The notes beneath the pieces are model-generated. The model searched no databases, was not told the DNA's origin, and worked only from the letters and a program-made list of their open reading frames with translations. Shown here one piece after another: positions 32,202 through 43,124 of a stretch of DNA of 64,000 nt (within the stretch, counting starts at the first letter, position 1; every line of letters starts with the position of its first letter). The translations under genes were made by a program, and so were the position numbers. Source of the stretch: Anthostomella pinea (taxonomy: Eukaryota > Ascomycota > Sordariomycetes > Xylariales > Xylariaceae); the NCBI GenBank assembly GCA_963556695.1, contig CAUWAG010000018.1, positions 3,844,001 to 3,908,000 on the forward strand, written 5' to 3'.

Positions 32202-32471
32202 TCAACGAGTAGTCCACCCACCACCACCATCCCCAGACCTGCTCCTCGGCCCCACGTACACCGGCGGCGCCGTATACCTCTCATCGCCAGGCCAAGCGGC
32301 CAAAAACGCGCCATCTCTCGAGGCCTGTGCCGCGTCCCGAGCCGTCCAGCAAGCCGAAGAAGACGACGTAGGCTGTGGTCGAGATGATGGCCTCGGAACA
32401 GGCGGTAGTAGGCCGTTGGCGCTGGCGAGTCCCGTTGGGGCTGGTGGTCGTTCGCTGGTTGCGTGTGGCAT
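32202..32471 (-). CDS. Putative small hypothetical protein
   Basis: An 89-residue frame, MPHATSERPPAP..., rich in Pro, Ser and Ala with a central segment SACWTARDAAQASRDGAFLA. The ATG is in a good context (GACAAAATG) after a CA-rich leader, and third positions are G/C-rich. There is no recognisable domain. The C-terminal glycine run may mean that the true gene continues through an intron I could not define. Confidence 0.4.
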   Translation of the reverse strand: MPHATSERPPAPTGLASANGLLPPVPRPSSRPQPTSSSSACWTARDAAQASRDGAFLAAWPGDERYTAPPVYVGPRSRSGDGGGGWTTR

Positions 32472-33066
32472 TTTGTCTTGGTGTTGATGATGAAGACGGA
32501 ATTTATTTGGAGGGTTGGGTTGGGGTATGGTAAGAAGCTCCGATGCTGTCTGAAAGGCTCGTCTTGGTTGGTCTGGGGCTCAGAGTCTTCGAGGCGATCC
32601 TAGTGATGACGCAAGGACTGTGACTGACAGGTAGGAGAGACGTATGATTTCGGAAGCCGTCTTGCGCGCGTCTGGAAATAGATCAGTGATGGTGATGATG
32701 GTGGTGACGACGCCCGTATATAAAATATATAGGCGAATTCAAAAAGCGGAGAATCTCTAGCTCTTCGAGTTCACACTTCGTCCCAACAGCTCGAGCGACG
32801 AGAAAGGGACGACCACTCACGATAACGGAATAATAAATACAGCCAGACCTACTGGTCCTCAGCTCGCACACAACCAGGGATGGTCCCTGCCATTTGGAAT
32901 ATATATCCCGCAAACCTGTCTTCCAATGTTCCTCCTCCCTCTTTCCCACCCACCCGCAGCAGTGAGGGCGCCCGACCCGAGAGTCTGGAACGACTACGCA
33001 GCCGCATCCATATCGGGTCTGTGACTGTGTCTAAACAGCGAGGTTCCCACCTGTCTGACTCAGATA

Positions 33067-33086
33067 GGTCATATATATATATATAG
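33067..33086. repeat. TA microsatellite
   Basis: A (TA)n run of about eight units just beyond the 3' end of the putative gene at 33091. Confidence 0.8.
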
Positions 33087-33090
33087 AAAC

Positions 33091-33580
33091 CTAAGCGGGT
33101 GAATCTATGGAGGCGGAGAGTACCCGGCGCAGAAGTAAGGTGACGTCGTTCATATCGAACTGATCTGAAATGGACGACTGTGTAAGGGAAGACAGCGCCG
33201 GAGAGACAATCGACACGAGTCTGGTAAGCACCCGCGGGGGATAGGGTATCGGAGAGACGTACATGTATTGATTGGGTTCGGTTCTTACCTTAGGTACTAT
33301 TGGTGTGACGGCACGGCCTCGCTTCGCTTCGACCCTAGCTGAGGTCGAAGGCTGAAAGACGTCCCGGTCATACCACTCAGAGACCCTTAAGACCTCGGGG
33401 GTGGCACGGCCAATCACGAGGGAAAAGCGGAGAGAGTGTGGCTCTGGATGCCGAACTTCCCAGACACTCGTGACCAACTCACACATTGGGCAATAGTAGC
33501 GGACAGCCGTTGAGACTAGATCTTGAAGAACATCGGATTGAGTGAAACGAGCTTTGATTGCCTATCAAATCGACCGGAGT
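33091..33580 (-). CDS. Putative two-exon gene of unknown function
   Basis: The minus-strand frame carries YYCPMCELVTSVWEVRHPEP and FSLVIGRATPEVL, then a possible 69-nt intron. That intron has a GTAAGA donor after IVPK and a CTTACCAG acceptor. Coding then runs from TRLVSIVSPALSS to the stop (DMNDVTLLLRRVLSASIDSPA). The frame stays open upstream of the Met at 33486 into RFTQSDVLQDLVSTAV, preceded by a GATAG acceptor-like site. The true start is therefore probably in an upstream exon that I could not locate. It lies 0.2-0.7 kb downstream of the p23 gene on the same strand. No family is recognised; the CPMC pair alone does not prove a zinc site. Confidence 0.4.
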
Positions 33581-33790
33581 CTAGCCTCAAAGTAGTTTCC
33601 TAGCTTGCCATTATCCTCGCCGGCTTCCGAAACACATGAAAGCGCGTTTCCGTTACAGCCAAATCTGCTTTTTGCGCCGGGAATGAATCACCTTCTCGGG
33701 ACCTGCAATGAAACAATTGATCGCATCATGAGGGCAGTTGGTGGATGGATGGAGTGAGGGCTGGGGTATTCTGAAACCTGACTTGACGCT

Positions 33791-34920
33791 CTACGCGGGC
33801 TTCTTGCCAGTGTCCTTGTCATCGGCCTCTTCCTCGCCCTCGAGCGCGGGCATGTCGTCCGAGTCTTCGTCGTCGTCATCCTCCTCCTCGCCCATGCCAC
33901 CAAGGCCGCCAGGGCCACCAGCGCCGCCGAGCTTCGAGAAGTCGATGCCACCAAAGTCGCCACCGCCTGTCGGAACAATTCGTTAGCTTCAGTACTCATG
34001 CGTTCCTATATCTCCAGCTTGCATGCTCGAGAATGGCTTTACGTACCCATTCCACCCATTCCAGGCATGCCACCCATGCCTCCCATTCCTTCCATTCCGC
34101 CCATGCCACCCATTCCAGGCATGCCTCCTTTTCAAAGAGTTAGCATGTTGTTTTGCATAGTGGGGTTGCTCGGGGAAGGTAGTTAAGGAAGCTGGCTTGG
34201 TTGGACGGTGCAGGCCACCGAGAAGAATTTGCAGTGGACCAAACCGGCCTCCGGGAGTGATATCACACGATTGTCCCGAGGATGACGGCTTAGTCCAGGT
34301 GTATATGCGAATTACCATTTCAACCAGTTGACGGCGAAGATGTGGAGGGGAAGCACAGATGGGTGGAGTCATGGAGATTCACGTACCCATGCCACCGAAC
34401 TGCGACATGTCCTCCTCGGGAGCCTCGTTCTGCTCGTCCTCATCGACCCACTTGTCGAAGTCGGTCTTGAGGAACTGAACCTTCTTGGGCTCCTTCAGGA
34501 GACGGGGCCAGAAGTTCTCGTCGAGCTCCTTCTTGCGCAGCTTGAACTCGACATTGCGCGAGGTGTGGTGGATCTTGCTCTCGGCGGGGTCGATCTCGCC
34601 GTAGAAAGTGATCTCAAGGTGGTAGGTTCGCTTGAGGCTATCGGAGTGGCCGTGGAAGGTCAGCGTGGTGTCCTTCAGGTCGAGCTTGATGTTCTCCTTG
34701 GGAACATCGGGAACCGAGATGGTGAGGTAGATGAAGTTCTTCTCCGGGTCCGTGTTGGAGGAGCGCTGGGCCCAGAGGACTGTGTGCGGCAGCGGGGTTA
34801 GCTCAAGACATGGCGAACGTTGGTCAGATGTTGGGATAGAAATTGTGGCTCTGCTATCGTCCGAGGCGGCATGCGACAGTCGGGCGAAGGAGACTCACCT
34901 TCGGGGGTAACCTGCGACAT
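33791..34920 (-). CDS. p23/Sba1-type Hsp90 co-chaperone
   Basis: Exons 34899-34920, 34387-34779, 34047-34127 and 33791-33966 give 223 residues, close to yeast Sba1 (216). The first exon is only 22 nt (MSQVTPE). The CS domain (about residues 8-120) reads VLWAQRSSNTDPEKNFIYLT, LDLKDTTLTFHG, and ends FWPRLLKEPKK followed by VDEDE. These are typical p23 features, including the WPRL strand. The third exon encodes a Gly/Met repeat (GGMGGM, PGMGG), and the tail is GGDFGGIDFSKLGG followed by an acidic run, as in fungal Wos2/Sba1. p23 stabilises the ATP-bound closed Hsp90 state with client in the cytosol and nucleus. All four junctions preserve frame and are GT-AG. Confidence 0.95.
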
Positions 34921-36225
34921 GTTGTTGGTGTTGTCTGTGGGTGGAGTAGAGCTCCGGTGTGAGGGTGCTGGAGGGGAGAGGTTCGGATTTATTGAAGTTG
35001 GACCAAGGTATGGTACACTGCAGACAATGATCAACGAGCCGAGGTGATCTGGCCTGGTTGTAGACGTGGGATGAGGTTGTGACTTGAAGAAAAGTCGGTG
35101 TTGTTGAAGAGGTGCAGGTTGGATGGTAATAAGGCTGGCTGGTGAAAATGAAAATGCCTGGGCGACCTGTTGATGGCACGGAAAGCTGCAACCCCACTAA
35201 CCACTGACCGCTGACCAGCAATCGAAGCCCGCCGCCTGCAGGTGCCTTCAATGTTCGATTCTGTTCCAAAAGCTCAGAAGCACAGGCCCTTGTCCCTGTC
35301 CATCAGCCGGACAAGTCTGGGGTATGCTTTTCTATTCATGCTGCGTTTCTGGAACGAACTTGCAAGCTTCATAAATATTCTACGGATCTCTGGATTTTAT
35401 TAGCACCTCTTTGTCTCGCAGTTACGCGTCGCACTGGCAGCTGGGTGGTACTACAATCTTGGCCTCTGTTTGAGACTACTTCGTTGAGGGACAGGGCTGA
35501 GAGAATCGGCTTTCTAGGGATCTGTGCGCTAAGCTGACCGCTCCCGTCCAGGATTGCCGCGGCCATTGGATCCTTCAATGTGGTACATTTTGCGAGACGT
35601 CTTTCTTCAAGAACTTGTGAATCGGCATCTTTATATCAACTGCATGTTTTAAGTCATCTGTCCGGGAATCATGCCCTCATTGCATTGACCATCAACAGCT
35701 GGAGGTTTGCTACAACGGAAGGGAGGAGGCTGGAGACCAGCATGGAAAGGTCCATCCTTCCCCACCCCCCTACCTACGTCACACCTATTTGTGGGCCACC
35801 TATGCGAGAAGACTGAACAAATCATTGTTTCGATGCTTGTTCTTGAACATGAGAACATGCAGATGCTCAGACGCCTCTAATATGGATTTTTGCTGAAGCC
35901 GGTGCGCAGTAAGTTGGTAGGTTGGCAGGTTGGCAGGTTAGGTACCTCATAGCTTCTAGGACTCGGGCTTTGAAGACATGGAGGACGGGATGGCGGGGTG
36001 CTTGGCGGGAGCTTAAGGTTGTTCCTGGAGGGCCCATAATTTGACTTCCCCGAGCCTCACCCACCACCAGACCACCTGCAACTTTGAACCCTCTGCCTTT
36101 GCGCTAACGTCATCGCCCTGCTTGACCATCCCCCCGTACGACACGCGATCTATGTTCGAGCACAGCCAGACCATCGAAACACAATCCCACAATCCCGTCA
36201 GCCGGTCGGGCAGTCCTCTCCCAAC
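34921..36225. promoter_or_regulatory. Divergent intergenic region between p23 and Vps24 genes
   Basis: About 1.3 kb shared by two divergently transcribed housekeeping genes. No gene is seen; open frames are short. No clear named regulatory motif was identified. Confidence 0.5.
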
Positions 36226-37058
36226 ATGGAGAGCCTCAAATCCCTCTTCGTCAAGCCCGATCCCAATGCACAGGTACGCGCCGCGCCCTCCGTCTCCTAT
36301 CGTCAGCCCTGCCCCCCGTCGACACTACCAAGCAACCCAGCATGCCTAGAGAAACGTAGTAGAGTACAGACAAGCTAACACCCTCGTCTTCCACCAAACC
36401 ACAGATGCGGAAATGCAACCAACTAATAAGATCCAACCTGCGCAAGCTCGACCGCGACATCGCGCAAGTCAAAGCCGTCGAGTCCAAGACCAAGAACCTG
36501 ATCACAGCCGCCGACCGGCGCGGCCAGCGCAACCCATCCCAGCGCACACAGGCGCAAAAGGAAGCCCGCGACTTCGCGCGCGAGCTGATCCGCGCGCGGC
36601 GGCAGTCGACGCGCCTCGTGACGAGCAAGGCCCAGCTCAGCAGCGTCCAGATGCAGGTCAACGAGGCCTTCGCCGTGCGCAAGATCGAGGGCAGCATCCG
36701 CGCCTCCGTGGGCGTCATGAAGGACGTCAACAGCCTGATCCGCCTGCCCGCGCTCGCGGGGACTATGCAGGAGCTTAGTGTGGAGCTCATGAAGGCGGGG
36801 GTCATCGAGGACATGATCGGCGACACCCTGCCCGTGGATGACGATGGGCTGTTCGAGGACGACGAGGCGGAGGCCGATGGCGAGGTCGATAGAGTGCTGG
36901 GCGAGATACTGAAGGGCCGCATGGACAAGTCGGGCTCGCTGCCGAGTGCGCCGGTTGCGCAGGAGCCGGTGCCGGCGCAAGCGGAGGAGGAAGAGGAGGA
37001 GGACAACGAGGCTATGATGGACCAGATGAGAAACAGGCTGGAGGCGCTGAGGAGTTGA
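36226..37058 (+). CDS. vps24: ESCRT-III subunit Vps24/CHMP3
   Basis: Exons 36226-36273 and 36405-37058 give 233 residues (yeast Vps24 is 224). The short first exon encodes MESLKSLFVKPDPNAQ and the second opens MRKCNQLIRSNLRKLDRD, the basic N-terminal helices of the Snf7 family. The middle is helical (LSSVQMQVNEAFAVRKIEGS, VMKDVNSLIRLP). The C-terminus is acidic and ends MMDQMRNRLEALRS, a MIM1 motif that binds the MIT domain of Vps4. Vps24 caps Snf7 filaments at endosomes to form intralumenal vesicles. A long antisense frame over the second exon is a GC-driven shadow. Confidence 0.94.
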
Positions 37059-37739
37059 GCTGGTTGGTTGACTGCCTTTCTATAATCTTCATCATCACCA
37101 TTACAACGGCGTTTCGGAGTGGGCGGCAATACAGGGTTGACGGTCTTCATGGCTAGGTTGGTTGTATTGGATTTTGATTCAGCTACGAAGTTCACGATGA
37201 AGACCACCCCCGTCCGTGGAACGCATATATACAAGACTACGGCATCAACATTTGCTCATATCGCCTCAAGTAGATTCTGAGTGTGAGCGTGGTCACTGCA
37301 AGAACTATGCTCCGCCCTGTGGCTGCGTGATAATAAGTATGCAAGCAAAGGCCGAATTTGCAACCCGTGAGTAATGGTGTAATGGTAACAGATTATACAT
37401 CCATTGCGCTCCGCATCGATCTACACCTTGCGGGCCAGACAACTAGCACCTTAGAAAGGTCTTAAAGATGGTTTTCGTAACAGTTAAAAGCCTATCGGTT
37501 CGACCCCTCCTGATTGTGAGCTTTTGGTTCTTTTTTACTTTTTTACTTTTTTACTTTTCTGCCTTTCTTGCCTTTTTGCAGCATGCATGCACCCTTTTCT
37601 TAGGTGCACTTTCTGGTCTTTCGTAGTGGTACCTTACGGCATTGGTTGTTTGACTTGGGCGTCTCGTTGCAACAACTCTGGCCCGTTGTTCCTGCCCTGG
37701 AAAGTCCCATCTTGAGGCAGCTGAGTTGAGACTTGCCAC
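37059..37739. other. Intergenic between convergent genes; T-rich repeat
   Basis: No gene is seen. A T-rich imperfect repeat (TTTTTTAC units) lies at about 37528-37580. Pol III-like A and B box sequences at 37375-37385 and 37497-37507 do not fold into a tRNA. Confidence 0.5.
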
Positions 37740-39280
37740 TCATCTCCAGGACCACTTCGGCGTAGACGAGAAGCGCAAGCCCTCCTGCCCCTGATCGTCC
37801 GCCGTCCAATCCCAACTCGGCGCCGTGAACACGTCCTTCGCAAACTTGTCCGCGCCCATGGCATTCTCAAACCTCAGCCGCTGGTCACCGGCAAGCGACC
37901 GCGTGTAGCGGAACGGCTCGCCCTCGTCTTGCGTCTTAGCATCCTCCCCATCGGAAGGCATCCAAGCCGTAGCCCGGCGGTTGCCCTTCCACGCCCCGCG
38001 CGAGATCGGCACCGAGTTCGCCGACAGCAGGCCCTGGATGAAGTCCAGAACGGGCAGCATCTTGGTGCGCAGCCCGCAGTTCGTGTGGTTCTTGTCGATC
38101 TGGTAGCTCGGGCACTGCCGCAGCGTCGAGAGGACGGCGTCGACCTGCAGCAGCGCGGTGTCCGTGATCGTGTCGTACGATCCCGGCGAGAAGTCGACCA
38201 GGAACATGAGGTTCTTCTTCGTGAGGAATTTGAACATCTCACCTAGTTGATATGAATCGCACGCCGCGCTCGAGTCGTAGCCGAGCTTGCATTGCTGCGT
38301 CCGCGATGCGTAGAGGCTCATGAAGTGCCGCTGGACCGACGCGATCGTGTTCAGGACGCCGTGGCGGCGGTACTGCAGTTCTTCTGCGCCCGAGGTTAAC
38401 ATGCACATGGCCAGTGGATGGGATGGGGTTTACTAAGTAAGTCGCTAGGGGTGGACTTACGCTCGAGGCCGTCTTGTAGATACCACCACGTAGCGTCTGA
38501 AGACTCATCCTCTTCCTCGTTGAAAGACCTCCAGCGACAAGAACCGTTCATGATGAGCTCGCGGGTGGCAGCTTGGAATTTGCCCGGCTGGTTCAGCAGC
38601 CAGGATACGAGGATCTTCTGGCGCAGGATGTTCTCGTTGTTGCGACTCATGCTCGACACCTCGTCCCTGACGGGTTTGCGGCTGGTCACGGGCCACTTGA
38701 ATTTCAGCCCTGTTGAGATGTACTTGGAGATGGCACCCGTGCAGTCGAATCGGTCTGCAAGGACGGCCAGCGTGCTTACGAAGGGCATACTAACGACCTT
38801 CGTAGCCACCTCCTGACCATGCAGGATGCGCAGGAGGTCAGCAAAGGCGCCATCCCGATTCGCATAGTGAGTAGCCTCGTCATCATCGTGGATCTTGACC
38901 CACGGCAGCTCCTGAGCATCGGCCGTGCTCGGCTTGATATTCCGCACAGACAGCGCAGCAAAAGCGCTCAGGATGTCCTTCGTCTCCCTGAAGCGCGCAT
39001 CGCCCAGTAGCTTCTCAAAGTACTTGGACTGGCCCTTCAGCACACCGAGATCGACACGGAACGCAAGGCGGACCCTCGCTTTCGGCACTGGCTGCGGTTC
39101 CTGGCTAGCCAGCTTCGGCAGCGCTCTCCGCGCAGCTACGACCGTATCCTTCGAGTTTTCAAAGGTCACGTCCAGAATAATATCTCCATTGCTGGCGATT
39201 GTGACCACCTCAGGGAGCCTGACGCGAGTGCTCGGGTCTGACGATGATTCTCCGTCGGGAGCACCGCTTGAGTCGTCCAT
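37740..39280 (-). CDS. BTB/POZ-like domain protein
   Basis: Exons 38461-39280 and 37740-38383 give 487 residues, joined across a 77-nt intron that reads through as LEQELQYRRHGV. An N-terminal region (about residues 30-95) reads GDIILDVTFENSKDTVVAAR and FRVDLGVLKGQSKYFEKLLG, the strand-then-helix plan of fungal BTB-like proteins that begin by describing a stored value. A second half with HFMSLYASRTQQCKLGYDSS and DFIQGLLSANSV is typical of a family of fungal BTB proteins of unknown role. BTB domains mediate dimerisation or Cul3 binding; no partner domain is visible. The Met at 39280 is the first good start. The frame extending to 39659 in another phase is a shadow. Confidence 0.85.
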
Positions 39281-39981
39281 CCGGTCTGTCTCCGGTGTGA
39301 GGCAATACCTTGAAGACGCAAGCAGTCGAGGGTCTCATCAGCCCTTCGGTGCCGTGTATTTCCTGGAGACCCAAGCAGTACTCGGGTGCCCTTATAGCGA
39401 TGTTGGCTGTTGGGTACTTGGAGAAGTCGGTAGAAAGCACTCGCCGGTGCCGGACGAGTTCGCCTGGGCTGAGATTGGTGGGTAAGGCGTGAATGAGTAC
39501 AAGTAGTGGAAAGTTGATATCAGTGAGCGAAAGTCTACCTAGCCAGACATCGACAGGAGGAAGCCTTGCTTTCAGTGTAGTCGTATTGCGGTCCAGTCTT
39601 GCGAATAGAGCCGCACCCCGTTGCGTGGTGACATTCCCGTCGCTGACAACGACAGACATTTACGGAATAAAGCGGGCCTTGGTCCGTGCATGGGTAGGTC
39701 ATATCTTGGCGTAATCCTCGCCCCTGCGATATCTGGTCCTTCTGTTCTCACTCAAGAGTCATCAGCAACACTCCAATACCTTAACCAAGATATAGTACGT
39801 CATTTCGATTGCATTATGTTTCTGATCTACTAGCCCCGTTCACGCGTGACTTTACTCCTGATGAAGTGTCACGGACGTGCGGCCCCGAGTGATATTCTCC
39901 GCCGCCTCTTAGATGCCCTCTTGGGAATCACTTCGTGAGACCTGTGGCTAAGCTTCAAGCCTTATCATCACTGCTGCTCTT
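39281..39981. other. Intergenic, no gene seen
   Basis: About 0.7 kb between the BTB gene start and the ftr1 stop on the same strand. It should hold the BTB promoter and the ftr1 3' UTR. Nothing else is recognisable. Confidence 0.5.
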
Positions 39982-41280
39982 TTAAGCTATTGTTGTCATC
40001 TCAGAGACCTGACGTTTGGTGCCACTGCTAGTGACCGCGGTGTCTTCGCTGGATCCGCTGTGATGGTCAACCGTGCTGGCTGTGCCCTGCTTCGCTTTCA
40101 ACAACGGCCAATGACCCTTCATTTCGCGGTACCTCATGACCGCAAATGAGAGCGCCATTGTGATCCAATAGAGGTTGTAAGATATTACCGAGCCGTAAGT
40201 GGCCGAGTTCGTCCATCCGAGAATGGCATTGAAGATTCCCCAACCGCCGCCACCACCGTTCTCCGGGTTACAACACTGCAGTACACTGTCAACAAAGGTC
40301 AATACCGATGGTAGGATAACAACACTCACGTTCACATGCCAGACGCTCTTGCCAATGTCATACGACCCAGGCCCGTCTCCCAGCTCAGCAGCGTCTGACC
40401 CAACGATATTGTTCCATTGCTGCGCCTCGAAATACCAGACGGCACGGGAGAAGAGACCCGCGGCGACGAGGTAAAGCAGGCAGGTCGAGACAATCAAGAA
40501 GTACTGCAGCTTCGCTGTAGTGCCGCCTCTGGATCATGTCAGCGTACCATAAGTCATCGTTGTCCTAGAAGCTTACCTGTATAGGGCGTAGCCAGCGAGT
40601 GAACCCACGATCAGCCCGACCACTACGGCCAACGGGACAGCGGTCGCTGGAGCTGAGAAGGAAACACCGGCGATGAAGACGATTGCTTCGATACCCTCCC
40701 GCAATACCGTGATGAATGGCAATATGAACATCGAATACTTCTCGCCGAAATGCTTGAGCCACCCGCTTCGACGACTGGTTGTCTTCAACGGGGCCTCAAG
40801 CGCTTTCGCCAGCTTGACCCGCCACTTCTCTTGCATCTTGCCGACTCGAAGAAGGGCGACGCCGACGACACTGATGATGAGGGATGCGAAGACGGCGAAG
40901 GCGCCTTCGTAGTAGTATTCGTTTGTATCCCAAGCGTCTCTACCCACGGTGTAGAAGGCGCCGATCAGCCCACCGGCGACTACGAGGCAAATTAAGAAGC
41001 CTAGTCCTACACCAAACCACACCTAAAACCCAGCTGTCAGTCTGGTTTCCGGTCGATATCAACGTCATTACGGAGGGCTTCAAACCTGCTTGACGAGCGT
41101 CTTGTACACCTTGACATCTCGGTTCGGACCGTCGAGGGTCTGCTTGAGGAAAGCCAAGAGCACCGAGACGATGATGACTGTCTCGAGTGTCTCGCGGAAC
41201 ACCACGAGGAACACCGGGACGGAGAACACTTGATCTGCCGAAGCGACCATGTTGACGTCGGAATCAATTGAGAAAAACAA
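39982..41280 (-). CDS. ftr1: High-affinity iron permease Ftr1
   Basis: Exons 41086-41280, 40577-41022, 40330-40528 and 39982-40275 give 377 residues. Both REXXE iron-translocation motifs are present, FRETLE (about residue 29) and LREGIE (about 173), among about seven hydrophobic segments. The hallmark [20 protein letters not shown] loop is reconstructed only by removing a 54-nt intron that leaves the frame open (GTGAGT...CTGCAG). Ignoring it would insert 18 spurious residues. Ftr1 works at the plasma membrane as a complex with ferroxidase Fet3, importing the ferric iron that Fet3 makes. It is divergently paired with fet3 across a 1.84-kb promoter carrying an array of iron-type GATA sites beginning about 90 bp from its ATG. 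Confidence 0.96.
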
Positions 41281-41369
41281 ATGCCCCGTGGGCAGGTGTG
41301 TATGGACTGGGAAGGGGCCGAAGATATGGTGGCGCGGAGGAATCAGCGACTCGCTGAGATTATCGGTCG

Positions 41370-41434
41370 ATCTGATAAAGTCAATCAGATGAAGTCAATC
41401 AGATAAAGTCAATCCGATAAAGTCGATCAGATAA
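41370..41434 (+). promoter_or_regulatory. Array of five SreA-like GATA boxes at 14-bp spacing
   Basis: Boxes start at 41370 (ATCTGATAA), 41384 (ATCAGATGA), 41398 (ATCAGATAA), 41412 (ATCCGATAA) and 41426 (ATCAGATAA). Every start is exactly 14 bp from the next, separated by AGTCA or AGTCG. Three match the SreA/Sre1-type consensus ATCWGATAA perfectly and two differ by one base. A further inverted GATA (TTATCGGTC) lies just before at about 41360. The array is 90-155 bp upstream of the ftr1 ATG. Confidence 0.88.
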
Positions 41435-42266
41435 TTTGTGGGTGGGGCGTGAGCCGCAGACGCCCCGACCTCGAACCCTCCAATACGAGGGCCAAACTTC
41501 GAATCCGCGGCCGATAGCGGAACAGAGTGCGTCGTCGATGCAAGCTTGTCACTTTCCTAGCACCAATCTACCACTGGCCGGAGAGTCTCTGCTGATGGTG
41601 TTTGAATCACAACGATCCTGGCAAACATGGATAGAGTTTTGCTTCAGAGAAAAGGAAGGCGCCAGGTCTCCAGGTTGCCCGCGAAGCTCGCCTGATCCGA
41701 AGAGGGGATTCTAATTTCTTGGGCTATTGGCTGAGAAGTTGAAGTTGGGACCCTGGACTCCTGGTGACCGCCCGGGTTCCTCCCCCATCCCACCTCCGGG
41801 CAGGCTCTCATGTACCTGCAACACAAGCTTCTCCAAGAATTTTTCGAAATCCCTGCTGCATTGTTGTTAGCCGAGGGATGTCTCGTTTATTTGGTGCTTT
41901 GATACTGGTTCACTATGCAGCGCTTGCCGACAAGTTCTGCATGGGTTTGCCCATCATCTCGGGCCAGGGGCTTTGCAAGTTGCAACTGAAGACTGTGGAT
42001 GGGAACCGCTGCTTTTCGTCTCTCCCTGCAAGCCTGACTGCCTGACTTCTGCCAGCGGTGAACATTGAAATTGGGTATTGATCGTAGCACAAGGGAACAC
42101 GTGAGTACCCGGTAATCTGGTGTAAGTTGACCCCTCTCCGGGAACAGTACCAGTGATCCAGCCGTGTGCAACTCCGTGCTACCTCCAGCGCAAGCCCACG
42201 ATTGATAAAAAAGCCGCAAATGAAGTCGACCTTTTTAGCTGCAGCCTGCAGGACGAGAGTCAGGCG

Positions 42267-42275
42267 TTATCAGAT
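42267..42275 (-). promoter_or_regulatory. Consensus SreA-like GATA box
   Basis: TTATCAGAT on the plus strand, i.e. ATCTGATAA on the minus strand: a perfect match to ATCWGATAA in mid-promoter. Confidence 0.65.
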
Positions 42276-42590
42276 CTTGTTCCTCGGCCGCTAGTCTGCA
42301 TTCGTGAGGAACAATTTGTAAACGGGAACCTCCGATCCGTTCGTCCACGCAAGCTCTTTTTTTCCCTCCCAAGCTACCCCGTACGAGAATCAGGAGATCG
42401 AATGGAATATCAATGATCATCTCCAAATGCCTCCACCGGCTGGTCGAGAACCCGAGCTGCCAAGGCTAGCAGACTCTGTTAGCCCTGGGCTCTCAGCGTA
42501 TGAATCGCGGCAGTTGCGCCTGGACATTATTTCGTGGTGAAGAATCATGCCATTGGGTGGATTACGGCCGGCGCTATGGCCTCTCACCGG

Positions 42591-42599
42591 ATCAGATAA
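42591..42599 (+). promoter_or_regulatory. Consensus SreA-like GATA box near fet3
   Basis: ATCAGATAA, a perfect consensus about 530 bp upstream of the fet3 start codon, with a double GATA (TGATAAGATAATC) about 80 bp further on. Confidence 0.65.
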
Positions 42600-43124
42600 G
42601 TGTATGTACCCAACGGTGTGCCCATGCCTTGCATGTGGTGCATGGGGGATCATTGGTTCATCGATGGACTGATTGATAAGATAATCTTCCACCATCCACC
42701 AACCACCTGGACTGTGGACACCATCCCGAGTGGAAGCACGACCTGCTGCATGAATACCTTCCAAGTTGTTGCCGCCTTCTCGAGTCTCAGTCCAGCAGCT
42801 CCATCCGATACCGATACCGCTTGGTGACCTGAACATCTGTGAGCGCATCTGAGCCTCACATGAGCTTCTCTAGACAAGCAAGCTGAAGCCTCACAGCTTT
42901 CCGTTTTGTTTTCTCTTCTATTGAACAGGATTTATTCGTCAAGGTACAAACGCTTGCATCATTACATGCCCAGGCCATTCATTTATGGGACAGTTGGTTG
43001 TAATAACGACCAATTCGCTGCGCCTTCGACTGCAGACCATCTACCTAGTACCATCCTGTCCTTCGCCAGCCTGCTGTCACTACACTTCTGTCGGTTGCCT
43101 TTGCCCCCAATCCGTCCATTCTCC

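Larger units (their letters stand above)
41281..43124. promoter_or_regulatory. Shared ftr1-fet3 divergent promoter
   Basis: A 1.84-kb region between the start codons of two co-functioning genes. It holds a five-unit phased GATA array close to ftr1 and two further consensus ATCWGATAA boxes nearer fet3. A TGATAAGATAATC double GATA lies at about 42673-42685. CCAAT boxes occur at 41563-41567 and, inverted, at 41727-41731. It also contains short frames with no protein character. The arrangement allows one iron-responsive GATA repressor to silence both genes in iron-replete cells; this is known for SreA-type factors and inferred here. Confidence 0.8.

Noticed and set aside
36251..37234. 327-codon minus-strand frame over vps24
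   Set aside because: It is the antisense of the Vps24 exon and flanks, Ser-rich because the sense strand is Asp/Glu-rich.
37375..37507. A box TGGTGTAATGG and B box GGTTCGACCCC resembling a tRNA gene
   Set aside because: The boxes are about 110 bp apart, the T stem does not pair and no acceptor stem forms. No poly-T or target duplication supports a SINE either.
41563..41731. CCAAT boxes in the ftr1-fet3 promoter as HapX/CBC iron sites
   Set aside because: The downstream bases do not fit the extended HapX pattern (CCAAT plus 12 nt plus RWT), so only the CCAAT boxes are noted.
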